Assembly: GCA_964453995.1 (NCBI GenBank)
Contig: CAYVQC010000008.1
Span: 33,710-97,709 of the forward strand
DNA from: SKVR01 sp964453995
GTDB taxonomy: Bacteria; Bacteroidota; Bacteroidia; Bacteroidales; UBA7960
Length of the DNA stretch: 64,000 bases
Reading direction: 5' to 3'
The notes under the pieces were generated by a model. It did not search any database. It was not told the DNA's origin and worked only from the letters and a program-made list of their open reading frames with translations. This document shows, one piece after another, positions 10,032-18,291 of this stretch (position 1 is the stretch's first letter; each line of letters starts with the position of its first letter). The translations under genes and the position numbers were made by a program.

Positions 10032-10212
10032 GCAGAAAAAATTACAACAAGTTTAAAATAACAATAATTAAGGACAAACAACCAAAACAAGGACGTATAA
10101 AGTTATAAAAAAAAAACAAAGCCATGTTTTTTTACTTTGTTTGAAAAAAATAACTACCTTTAGATCGCCTAATGCAATTCATTGAACGAAACCACCCATT
10201 AAAAGAAGTATT

Positions 10213-11010
10213 ATGTCAATAGATTACAAAAATGGAGAAATATACTTTGAGGAATATGGCAGCGGTAATGCGATGGTTTTACTGCATGGCTTCACAGAAT
10301 CGATAAAAATATGGTATGATTATAAAGAACACCTGGCCAAACATTTCCGACTGATTTTGATCGATTTGCCGGGTCATGGAAAAAGCAGCATACAGGAGGA
10401 AATACACACCATGGATTTAATGGCTGATTGCGTGAAAGCGGTACTGGATCATCTCAACATTTCTTCTTCAGTAATTATTGGCCATTCTATGGGAGGTTAT
10501 GTATCACTGGCATTTGCCAGGAAACATTCACGGATGCTGAAAGGGCTTGGACTTTTTCACAGCACTTCTCTTGCTGATAGTGATGAAGCCCGCCAGACAA
10601 GGGAAAGAGCTATTGAGGCGATCAATAAAAACCACACCAGATTCATCCTTAATTTTATTCCCGGATTGTTTGCCCCAGAAACCAAAGACCTTTATCAAAG
10701 TGAAATTCAAAACCTTACAGATGAAGCCTCAAACATGAGCGCCGAGGCCATACTTGCAGCTCAAAAGGGAATGCGCGATCGCTCCAGCACCCTTGATGTT
10801 CTTATCAATGCTTCTTTTCCGGTAATGTTTATTGCCGGCCAGAAAGACAGCCGCGTACCTTTCGAAAATGTATGGGTACAAATGGCTTTAACCGAAACTG
10901 CCTATTCGTTGATTCTAAGAAATGTTGGTCATATGGGATTTATTGAAGCCAAGATCCAGTGTCTTGATTATCTTGAAAATTTTGGCAAAGCATGCTATAA
11001 GATTCACTAA
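10213..11010 (+). CDS. alpha/beta-fold hydrolase
   Basis: The 265-residue protein has the alpha/beta-hydrolase triad: nucleophile Ser in GHSMGGYVSLAF (about residue 96), Asp in AGQKDSRVPF (about 219) and His in VGHMGFIEA (about 244). The oxyanion motif is HGFTES near residue 25. Proteins of this type act on esters, amides or haloalkanes, and the substrate cannot be told from sequence. There is no signal peptide. It is a single-gene unit ending at a strong bidirectional terminator shared with the GH13 gene. Confidence 0.85.
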   Translation: MSIDYKNGEIYFEEYGSGNAMVLLHGFTESIKIWYDYKEHLAKHFRLILIDLPGHGKSSIQEEIHTMDLMADCVKAVLDHLNISSSVIIGHSMGGYVSLAFARKHSRMLKGLGLFHSTSLADSDEARQTRERAIEAINKNHTRFILNFIPGLFAPETKDLYQSEIQNLTDEASNMSAEAILAAQKGMRDRSSTLDVLINASFPVMFIAGQKDSRVPFENVWVQMALTETAYSLILRNVGHMGFIEAKIQCLDYLENFGKACYKIH

Positions 11011-11025
11011 GTGAGTTTAACCCGT

Positions 11026-11073
11026 CAAATAAAAAAAGCGAATCAATTTTACCTTGATTCGCTTTTTTATTTG
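11026..11073. terminator. bidirectional rho-independent terminator
   Basis: AAAAAAGCGAATCAA pairs with TTGATTCGCTTTTTT around a 7-base loop (11047-11053), and CAAAT/ATTTG extends the stem beyond a single bulged A. The A- and T-runs on either side let it work for both convergent genes. Confidence 0.9.
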
Positions 11074-11087
11074 CCTCTTAAAGAATA

Positions 11088-12485
11088 CTACTGATAATAA
11101 ACCTTGTAACCCCAGGCATCCAGTTCCATGGTCACATTTTCATCAATTGTAAGGGTTTCATCTGTGAATAACTCCATGTATGTACCTGCATATTCACCAG
11201 ATTGTAATTCAACAGAAACCGGTTGATCAGAAAGATTCGTGATAACAAAAACCTTATCATCTTCATTTTGACGGGTAAATGCAAATACTTTCAGATCATC
11301 ACTGGTTTTGACGCGATTCATGGGCCCTCCTTCTATACCATTCCACAATGCTCTGTTGCTATGCTTAAGGCTCAGCAGTTTTTGATAAAAATCTTCATAC
11401 TCCAGATCAGACCAGTCAATCTGGTCTTTCTCAAAAAATTCGAGCATTTTGTCAAGGCCTGCCTCCTGTCCATTGTAAAGCAAGGGCATACCATTTACCG
11501 TGGCAATGAGAACGGCGAAAGCTTCATGACCTTCTCCCAAACGATCATCAACGGTACCTGCCCAGGAGTTTTCATCATGATTATCGATAAAATGAATCTT
11601 ATAGGCACCAACGGGATAATCACCCTGTTTTTCTTCAAAGAAATACTTGTCGAGTACTGAAACATCCTCATCGCCCCTGGCAATGCTATTCATTGCATGG
11701 TGTGATGTCCAGGAATAACCCGCATTAAACGCTTGTTGCATCAGTTCCGGATGATCAGCCTCAGCCAGCATAAAGACAGGCTTAATACTATCGAGGCTTG
11801 ACCTGGCATAATTCCAGAAATCTGTGGGCACCATATAGGCCACATCACAACGGAATCCATCAATATTCACCTCTTCCAGCCAAAAGGTCATTTCTGCCAC
11901 CATGGCATCCCATAATTCACGGTTGGTGTAATCGAGTTGTATTACATCCGACCAGTCGGTATCATGAGGAGGGGTTAGGTTGCCCTGTTCATCCCTGTAA
12001 TAGAACTCGGGATTGGTTTCAGTCCATGAGTGATCCCAGGCAGTATGGTTGGCAACCCAGTCAATGATCACATACATTCCCATTTCATGAATGGTTTCAA
12101 CCAGGTTTTTAAAATCTTCCATGGTTCCAAATTCGGGATTGATAGCGGTATAATCCTTTACAGAATAATAGCTACCCAGGGTTCCCTTGCGATTTTCCTC
12201 GCCAATAGGGGTAACAGGCATGAACCATAAAATATCCACACCCATTTCTTTCAATCGTGGCAAATGCTCAGCAAAAGCATTGAAAGTTCCTTCGGGGGTG
12301 AATTGACGAACATTTACTTCGTACATATTTGCATTTTCGCTCCACTCGGGATGAGCCACCGTGCTTGCCACCGGACCTTCTTCAGTGTTGTCAGGCTGCT
12401 GCGGTCCACCGCAGGAAATCAACGTTATTGCCATGGAAACTGCTACAGTTACCACAGCCGTAAAATTCAGGATCCTTTTTTTCAT
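11088..12485 (-). CDS. GH13 alpha-amylase-family lipoprotein
   Basis: The 465-residue protein begins with a lipoprotein signal (hydrophobic stretch, then LISCGG, lipid-modified Cys near residue 25). The GH13 conserved regions follow: DWVANHT (region I), GFRCDVAYM with the nucleophile Asp (II), LAEADHPE with the acid/base Glu (III) and FIDNHDENS (IV), then a C-terminal beta domain. It probably hydrolyses alpha-glucans or maltodextrins at the cell envelope. It is the last gene of a same-strand run behind mgsA and another GH13 enzyme. The exact bond specificity is not visible. Confidence 0.9.
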   Translation of the reverse strand: MKKRILNFTAVVTVAVSMAITLISCGGPQQPDNTEEGPVASTVAHPEWSENANMYEVNVRQFTPEGTFNAFAEHLPRLKEMGVDILWFMPVTPIGEENRKGTLGSYYSVKDYTAINPEFGTMEDFKNLVETIHEMGMYVIIDWVANHTAWDHSWTETNPEFYYRDEQGNLTPPHDTDWSDVIQLDYTNRELWDAMVAEMTFWLEEVNIDGFRCDVAYMVPTDFWNYARSSLDSIKPVFMLAEADHPELMQQAFNAGYSWTSHHAMNSIARGDEDVSVLDKYFFEEKQGDYPVGAYKIHFIDNHDENSWAGTVDDRLGEGHEAFAVLIATVNGMPLLYNGQEAGLDKMLEFFEKDQIDWSDLEYEDFYQKLLSLKHSNRALWNGIEGGPMNRVKTSDDLKVFAFTRQNEDDKVFVITNLSDQPVSVELQSGEYAGTYMELFTDETLTIDENVTMELDAWGYKVYYQ

Positions 12486-12572
12486 CTTTTAGTTTGTTTG
12501 GTTTGTAAAACTTGAGAAACAGGGCCAAAGTGAATCGCCCATTTTTTTTAAACAGGAAATTATTATACTTCG

Positions 12573-13049
12573 TCAGAGGTCAATCTTTCTGTTGAGATAA
12601 TCATCTACATCCATGGGTTTTGGCAGATACTCCACATCAAACAGATCTGAAGAAATCAGAAAGTCGGCAGTAGACCTGTTGCACGCTGTGGGGATATTGT
12701 AGAGTACAGTAATCCGGAGCAATGCTTTAACATCCACATCGTGGGGTTGCTGTTGCATGGGATCCCAGAAAAAAACCATCATATCAATCTTATTTTCTAC
12801 GATCAAGGCTCCCAGTTGTTGGTCTCCACCAAGCGGACCTGATTTTAGCCGTACAATACTCAACTCTTTTTGCTGTTCCCTGGTAAGAGTTGCTGAAAGG
12901 GTTTCTTCAATAAGTTTGCCGGTTGTGCCGGTGCAAATGATATTGTGTTGCAACAGGGCATCATGGTTCCATTCAACCCACTCAGCAAGCTCTTTTTTGC
13001 GGTTGTCATGCGCAACAAGAGCAATGGTTTTCCTTTTTTTTTTCATCAT
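12573..13049 (-). CDS. mgsA: methylglyoxal synthase
   Basis: The protein has IALVAHDNRKKEL at the N-terminus, the TGTTG phosphate-binding turn, the SGPLGGDQQLG active-site loop with the catalytic Asp, and a conserved FFWDPMQQQPHDVDVKALLR segment (given in part). It converts dihydroxyacetone phosphate to methylglyoxal and phosphate, a bypass of lower glycolysis used when sugar uptake outruns phosphate supply. The longer frame begins at a TTG (13073) that overlaps a -7 box, so I start at ATG 13049; ATG 13046 is equally possible. It lies between two GH13 glycosidases on the same strand, suggesting a link to glucan use. Confidence 0.95.
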   Translation of the reverse strand: MMKKKRKTIALVAHDNRKKELAEWVEWNHDALLQHNIICTGTTGKLIEETLSATLTREQQKELSIVRLKSGPLGGDQQLGALIVENKIDMMVFFWDPMQQQPHDVDVKALLRITVLYNIPTACNRSTADFLISSDLFDVEYLPKPMDVDDYLNRKIDL

Positions 13050-13070
13050 ACAAATTACAAGTTTATCATA

Positions 13071-13078
13071 CAAAGATA
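13071..13078 (-). promoter_or_regulatory. candidate -7 element for mgsA
   Basis: Read on the minus strand this is TATCTTTG, a perfect TAnnTTTG. A minus-strand TTTG at 13102-13105 is 23 bases further upstream, at the outer edge of accepted -33 spacing. Transcription would begin near 13066, giving a leader of about 17 bases to ATG 13049. This argues against the TTG at 13073 as the start. Confidence 0.4.
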
Positions 13079-13240
13079 CTGATACTGCAAGCCAAATCCT
13101 TCAAAATCTTATTTTGCCATACCCGGGTACTGATGCAGATTTGCTGAGTATATCAGCACAAAACAGGATCATTGAGAGGTTGTCGCCTCCAGGGAACAGA
13201 TTTATGAAATTTCCTTTTGCCTGGTTTGTAAACACAGCAT

Positions 13241-15637
13241 TTACCGGGTAAAGATCTCGAAACTGTTGGGTGCAACTTCGGTTTTGATCGACCCTTCAGA
13301 AATTTCAAAACCGGCACCAAAATGTGCCTTGAAACTTTCATTGACAAATCTTTCCGGTATCTCCAGGGTAACTGACTGTGGTTCTTTACTTTTATTAAAG
13401 ACCACCATCACATGGTTATCGAAATAAGAGCGTGCATAGGCATAAACATCTTCGGTAACCTGCAGTGTATTAAAATCGCCATAGACCAGTGCCAGGTTGG
13501 AGCGCCTGATGCGCGTAAGTTGTGACACGTTATCTTTCACCTTTTGCTGGTTTTCTGTAAGATCATCAAAAATCATGGGCCTGCGGCTGTCAGGATCATT
13601 TGCACCGGGAAGGCCTATCTCATCACCGTAGTAAATCACTGGCACCCCGGGAATGGTCATGATAAAGGCCGTTAAAGACGACAACTTTTTATATCCCACA
13701 GGATCACCAACCCCTACTGTTCTTTCCCAACCCGGCTCGGTATCATCTTCTTCAAAACTGAGTCCTCCGCCAGCATATGAAATAAACCGAGGCATATCAT
13801 GATTACCGGTTATATTCCCCATGAGGTTCTGATAACCGTAGTAGCTGAAACTTTGATGCAAAGAGTAGTCGAGCCGGTCGAAAGGAAGTTCATCAAGAGC
13901 GAATACGGCCCTAGAGTCCCAGTAGAGATTAAAATCAAACTTTCCATCCAGCAGTCCCGAACCAACATAGCTTGAGATGAGATCATGACTTCCGAAGGTT
14001 TCGCCAATCTGGAAAAGCCTGAAATCCTCCGGAAACATTTTTTCTTCCCTGAGCTTTTTGGTGAGTGCTCTCCAAAATTCAAGCGGGACATGCTTTGTTG
14101 CATCATGGCGGAAACCATCCAGGCCAAAACGGTCGATCCAGTAATAGGCACTGTCAACCATGGTTTGAATCACCTCAGGTTTTGAAAAATCAAGGCTGGG
14201 CAGAAACTCATCGAACCAGGTGGTAAGCCGGTATTCATCCCACAAACGGATATTCAGTCGGTCATCGGGCAGATAAAGTGTTGTAGCCCAATGGGGATTT
14301 TCTTTAATGAGGGGATTATCTTCATGAACATGATTCGAAACGAAATCTAGCAAAACGCTGATGTCTTTTTCATGCGCCGATTTCACCAGGTCTTCCAATA
14401 CCTGATCATCACCAAAGCGATGATCAACCGTGGTAAGGGTAATGGGCCAATAGCCATGATAACCGGTATATTTTCTTTTGGGTTCAGGGAATTCGACATA
14501 TGCCTGCAGCGGGTTTTGGGTGATGGGCGAAAACCAAACGGCATTCACCCCCAAATCGGTAAAATACCCTTCACGGATCTTTTCAAGAACACCATCCAGG
14601 TCGCCACCATGGAAATTGGCCCGCGGCGCCACCTCAGGGTCTTCTACAGGATCATCGCGATCGGTATTTCCATTATAAAAACGATCTACCATAAGGAAAT
14701 ACATGATGGTTGCTTCACGGTCTTCACGCGTAAGCCGCGCCGGATCGGTAACCGGCACTCCCTTTTCCAGAGGGATGAGCAGATCATTGGCCACAGCATC
14801 CTGGCTTGCTGCCAACACCCTTATGAAGCTTCGTTCTTCAGTGCGTGCATCGCCCGGAATGGTAATTTGAACCCTGTCTCCCTGCATGCGAACATTTTCC
14901 CCGGGAAGGCGGAAGTTTTCCCATAATACCAATACTTGTTCGGGCTGGTTCTTCAGCCCTATCTCAATGCTATTTCTATTATGGCTGACAGCAAAAATTG
15001 ACGGAGCAGCAGACCGGTCAAGATTTCCCACCTCTGCCAATGAGTTAAAACCGCCGGCATTATTGGATACCTGTTCCGGATTTGCAGGATCGAGCATGTC
15101 ATTTCCATCGGCAACAATAAGATACTGGTATCTTCCCGGGTTCAGGTTCAGAGTAACTTGCCATATCCCATCCACAAGGGTCATGGGAACAGGTTGCCAG
15201 TCGGTCATTTCGCCCCGTATACCCACATCGCGGTACCGGCGACCCTCGGGATCAAAACGGAAAGTAAAGTCTTCCCTCACCGATCTTTTGGTTACCAGGG
15301 TATATGGTTTTCCATCAAGCCAAACCACCAGCTCGGTATACTGGGGAATATTCAGGTTGCGGGCAACCAGCTCAAGCGTGGTTTTATCAGGTGATAGCCT
15401 GGCCCGAAGAGAAGGATGTACCACTACCGAATCAATCATTGACAGGGATTCTGAATGAAAATAATCATTGAGGATCACTGTGGTTTCGTCCTTTTGAAGT
15501 TCTATAAGAGTTGCCAAACCAAAAATATCGTTTCCTTCAGGAAACAGATCTTCTGCCCTACGCTCACAGGAATTTACCAGGAAGCCTGTCAGAAGCAGTG
15601 GGATTAAAATCGAATACCATCTTTTTCGTGCTGTCAT
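13241..15637 (-). CDS. GH13 alpha-amylase/neopullulanase-like lipoprotein
   Basis: I use ATG 15637, not the longer frame at 15700, because it gives a proper lipoprotein signal: MTARKRW, a hydrophobic core, then LVNSC. An N-terminal beta region is followed by a CBM48/E-set-like carbohydrate-binding domain (about residues 130-205, with GEMTDWQPVPM and GRYQYLIVADG). The catalytic domain has LLDFVSNH (region I), GLDGFRHDATKH with the nucleophile Asp (II), QIGETFGS with the acid/base Glu (III) and NITGNHDMPR (IV). At 798 residues it matches SusA/cyclomaltodextrinase-like enzymes with accessory domains. It probably degrades alpha-glucans at the cell surface or in the periplasm. Confidence 0.9.
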   Translation of the reverse strand: MTARKRWYSILIPLLLTGFLVNSCERRAEDLFPEGNDIFGLATLIELQKDETTVILNDYFHSESLSMIDSVVVHPSLRARLSPDKTTLELVARNLNIPQYTELVVWLDGKPYTLVTKRSVREDFTFRFDPEGRRYRDVGIRGEMTDWQPVPMTLVDGIWQVTLNLNPGRYQYLIVADGNDMLDPANPEQVSNNAGGFNSLAEVGNLDRSAAPSIFAVSHNRNSIEIGLKNQPEQVLVLWENFRLPGENVRMQGDRVQITIPGDARTEERSFIRVLAASQDAVANDLLIPLEKGVPVTDPARLTREDREATIMYFLMVDRFYNGNTDRDDPVEDPEVAPRANFHGGDLDGVLEKIREGYFTDLGVNAVWFSPITQNPLQAYVEFPEPKRKYTGYHGYWPITLTTVDHRFGDDQVLEDLVKSAHEKDISVLLDFVSNHVHEDNPLIKENPHWATTLYLPDDRLNIRLWDEYRLTTWFDEFLPSLDFSKPEVIQTMVDSAYYWIDRFGLDGFRHDATKHVPLEFWRALTKKLREEKMFPEDFRLFQIGETFGSHDLISSYVGSGLLDGKFDFNLYWDSRAVFALDELPFDRLDYSLHQSFSYYGYQNLMGNITGNHDMPRFISYAGGGLSFEEDDTEPGWERTVGVGDPVGYKKLSSLTAFIMTIPGVPVIYYGDEIGLPGANDPDSRRPMIFDDLTENQQKVKDNVSQLTRIRRSNLALVYGDFNTLQVTEDVYAYARSYFDNHVMVVFNKSKEPQSVTLEIPERFVNESFKAHFGAGFEISEGSIKTEVAPNSFEIFTR

Positions 15638-15739
15638 GTTGTTGTATGAATTAATGAATGAATAATCGAATACAATGAATCCGGCAATCCTGCAAAACAA
15701 TCATCTGCAATGATGCAACATCGTAAGCCGTGGTGTCTT

Positions 15740-17026
15740 TTATTCCGTTTTTACCAGGAAAAAGTTTTTCTTGCCTCTCTGCACAAGAATGTATCTGTTG
15801 TTTAGCAGAGCTTCCTTGTCAACGGTGTAATCTTCATTTACTTTGGCTTTATTGATGCTGATGCTGCCTTCTTTAAGTGCCCTGCGTGCCTCACCCTTTG
15901 ATTTAAGAATTTGCAGATCGCCGCCCAGGAAGTCAGCAATAGCAACGCCATTCTCAAGTTCAGCCCTGGGAATGGTAAAGATGGGCACACCTTCAAATAC
16001 ATCGAGAAGCACATCTTCGGGTAGTTTTTTCAGGGTATGGGTGGTGCCTTTGCCAAAGAGAATTTCAGTGGCTTCCAGTGCGGTTTCATATTCCTTTTCG
16101 CTATGTACCCTTATGGTGATGTCTTTGGCAAGGGCTTTCTGAAGGCTGCGAAGATGTGGCTGCTGGCGGTGTTCTTCCACCAGTGTACTTATTTCACTCT
16201 TGGAGAACAGGGTAAATATCTTGATATACTTTTCGGCATCGTTATCGGAACAATTCAGCCAGAACTGGTAAAAATGATAGGGAGAAGTATAGCGAGGATC
16301 GAGCCAGATGTTTCCTTTTTCTGTTTTACCAAACTTGCCACCATCGGCTTTTGTGATAAGAGGACAGGTAAGGGCAAAAGCTTCGCCACCCGTTTTGCGA
16401 CGGATCAACTCGGTACCGGTGGTGATGTTGCCCCACTGGTCGGAGCCTCCCATTTGCAATTTGCAGTTCTTTTCCTGGTACAGGTGCAGGAAATCATAGC
16501 CTTGTACCAGCTGGTAGGTAAACTCGGTAAATGACAACCCTTCACGCGCTTCTCCACTGATGCGTTTTTTTACCGAATCCTTGGCCATCATATAATTCAC
16601 TGTAATGTGCTTGCCTATTTCGCGAAGAAAGCCCAGGAAAGAAAATTCTTTCATCCAGTCATAATTGTTGACCAATTCAGCCCTGTTGTTGCCGGTATCA
16701 AAATCCAGAAACTTATTGAGTTGCCTTTCTATGCACTTCACATTATGATTGAGTTCATCTTCTGAAAGCATATTGCGCTCCTGGCTTTTGCCGCTGGGAT
16801 CGCCGATCATTCCGGTGGCACCACCTACCAGTGCAATGGGCTTATGACCGGCTATCTGTAAATGCTTCAGCATCATAATAGACACAAGGTGGCCAATATG
16901 CAGGGAATCGGCAGTTGGGTCAATACCTACATAAGCAGAGGTCATTTCTTTAGAAAGTTGCTCCTCTGTGCCGGGCATCATATCGTGGATCATTCCACGC
17001 CACTTGAGTTCTTCAACGAAATTCAT
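15740..17026 (-). CDS. tyrS: tyrosyl-tRNA synthetase
   Basis: This class I aminoacyl-tRNA synthetase has HIGH at residues 43-46, the tyrosine-recognition segment QGYDFLHLY, QMGGSDQWGNI, and a KMSKS-equivalent KFGKT near residue 232. A C-terminal S4-like RNA-binding domain covers about residues 350-428. The 428-residue length is standard. It charges tRNA-Tyr. It has its own 5' region (17027-17256 separates it from a divergent gene), and I found no T-box, as expected outside Firmicutes. Confidence 0.97.
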   Translation of the reverse strand: MNFVEELKWRGMIHDMMPGTEEQLSKEMTSAYVGIDPTADSLHIGHLVSIMMLKHLQIAGHKPIALVGGATGMIGDPSGKSQERNMLSEDELNHNVKCIERQLNKFLDFDTGNNRAELVNNYDWMKEFSFLGFLREIGKHITVNYMMAKDSVKKRISGEAREGLSFTEFTYQLVQGYDFLHLYQEKNCKLQMGGSDQWGNITTGTELIRRKTGGEAFALTCPLITKADGGKFGKTEKGNIWLDPRYTSPYHFYQFWLNCSDNDAEKYIKIFTLFSKSEISTLVEEHRQQPHLRSLQKALAKDITIRVHSEKEYETALEATEILFGKGTTHTLKKLPEDVLLDVFEGVPIFTIPRAELENGVAIADFLGGDLQILKSKGEARRALKEGSISINKAKVNEDYTVDKEALLNNRYILVQRGKKNFFLVKTE

Positions 17027-17244
17027 AGGTTTTTTTTATAATATAATTGTTTTATTTAGAAAAACTTTTTGATTTGTAACAAAACCCAACAACGCTTGTT
17101 TTAGGTATACCTGTTAGTGTTTGAAAGGGTTTACATAGACAGAAACAATAGATGTTTGCGCAACGGCCAAAGTTACGCAGGAAAGAGAAAATACCGGCAA
17201 TTTTTCGGTTTTATTTTCAATCCCTGCTGAAACCAAAAAATCAT

Positions 17245-17252
17245 TAGGTTTG
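17245..17252 (+). promoter_or_regulatory. -7 element abutting the SDR start (leaderless candidate)
   Basis: TAGGTTTG is a perfect TAnnTTTG and ends four bases before ATG 17257. In this promoter class transcription begins about five bases after the box, so the first transcribed base would be the A of the start codon. No good -33 TTG is present at the expected distance. Confidence 0.4.
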
Positions 17253-17256
17253 TAAT

Positions 17257-18273
17257 ATGATACTATTAACCGGAGGAACAGGACTGGTGGGCTCGCATTT
17301 GCTTTACGAGCTCACATCGCAAGGCAGAAAAGTCCGCGCCATCAGGCGAAAGGAAAGCAATATGGATATCCTTGGGATGCTCTTTCAGTGGTATAACCCA
17401 CAAAATTATACCCGGCAGCTGGAGCTGATCGAATGGATTGATGGAGATTTGTCAGACATATTCAGCCTGCGGGATGCATTAAAGGGAGTGGAACAGGTAT
17501 TTCATTGTGCTGCGGTAGTATCTTTTGTCCCCTCGGAAAGACCTGTAATGCTCAAGATCAACATAGAGGGAACTGCCAACATGGTAAATGCCTGCCTGAT
17601 GGAGGGAGTTAAGAGATTCTGCCATTGCAGCAGCATTGCCGCGGTAGGCAGACCAGACAAAGGCACCTGGGTGGACGAATCGCTGATTTGGAAAACATCC
17701 AGAAAGAATTCCTATTATTCTATCAGTAAGTTTGGCTCAGAACGGGAAGTATGGCGCGGATCAGAAGAAGGCCTGGATGTAGTGATCGTAAACCCTTCGG
17801 TGATCATTGGTCCGGGAGATCCCAACCGGTCAAGTGCCCGGCTGTTTACCACGGTGAAAAACGGATTACGTTTTTACAGCAGCGGAGCTACTGGCTTTGT
17901 TGATGTAAGAGATGTAGCCTGGGCTATGAAGGAACTTACAGATCGGAATATTGTAAACGAACGCTACATCCTCAACAGTGAGAATATGAGCTACCAGAAG
18001 CTCTTTGAGATCATAGCGCGCCATGCCGGTGTAAAGCCCCCCTTTTTCAGAGCAGGCAGAGTGTTGAGCGAGGTTGCCTGGCGCATGGAGAAATTGCGTA
18101 GTGTGGTAACAGGAAGCAACCCCCTTATTACCCGGGAAACGGCACGGAGTGCAAATAGTTTTTTCCGCTTTTCCAATGAAAAAGTAAAGAAAGACCTGCA
18201 GATGACATTCAGAACCATTGATGAAGCGGCTGAAAACACTGCAGGATTTTTCAGAAAATTCAAAATTGAATAG
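17257..18273 (+). CDS. extended SDR NAD-dependent epimerase/dehydratase
   Basis: The 338-residue protein begins directly with the nucleotide-binding motif MILLTGGTGLVGSHLL, so the start codon is certain. It has HCAAVVSF after strand 4, the catalytic Tyr-Lys pair in YYSISKFGSE (YxxxK, about residue 155) and NPSVIIGPGDP. It belongs to the extended short-chain dehydrogenases such as sugar-nucleotide epimerases, dihydroflavonol reductase-like enzymes or 3-beta-hydroxysteroid-type enzymes; the substrate cannot be told. It converges on lnt with a gap of only 18 bases. Confidence 0.87.
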   Translation: MILLTGGTGLVGSHLLYELTSQGRKVRAIRRKESNMDILGMLFQWYNPQNYTRQLELIEWIDGDLSDIFSLRDALKGVEQVFHCAAVVSFVPSERPVMLKINIEGTANMVNACLMEGVKRFCHCSSIAAVGRPDKGTWVDESLIWKTSRKNSYYSISKFGSEREVWRGSEEGLDVVIVNPSVIIGPGDPNRSSARLFTTVKNGLRFYSSGATGFVDVRDVAWAMKELTDRNIVNERYILNSENMSYQKLFEIIARHAGVKPPFFRAGRVLSEVAWRMEKLRSVVTGSNPLITRETARSANSFFRFSNEKVKKDLQMTFRTIDEAAENTAGFFRKFKIE

Positions 18274-18291
18274 CCGCCAGGGGTTAAGTTA

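Noticed and set aside
15638..15700. Upstream extension of the large GH13 gene
   Set aside because: The added 21 residues would bury the lipoprotein signal; ATG 15637 gives a normal signal peptide.
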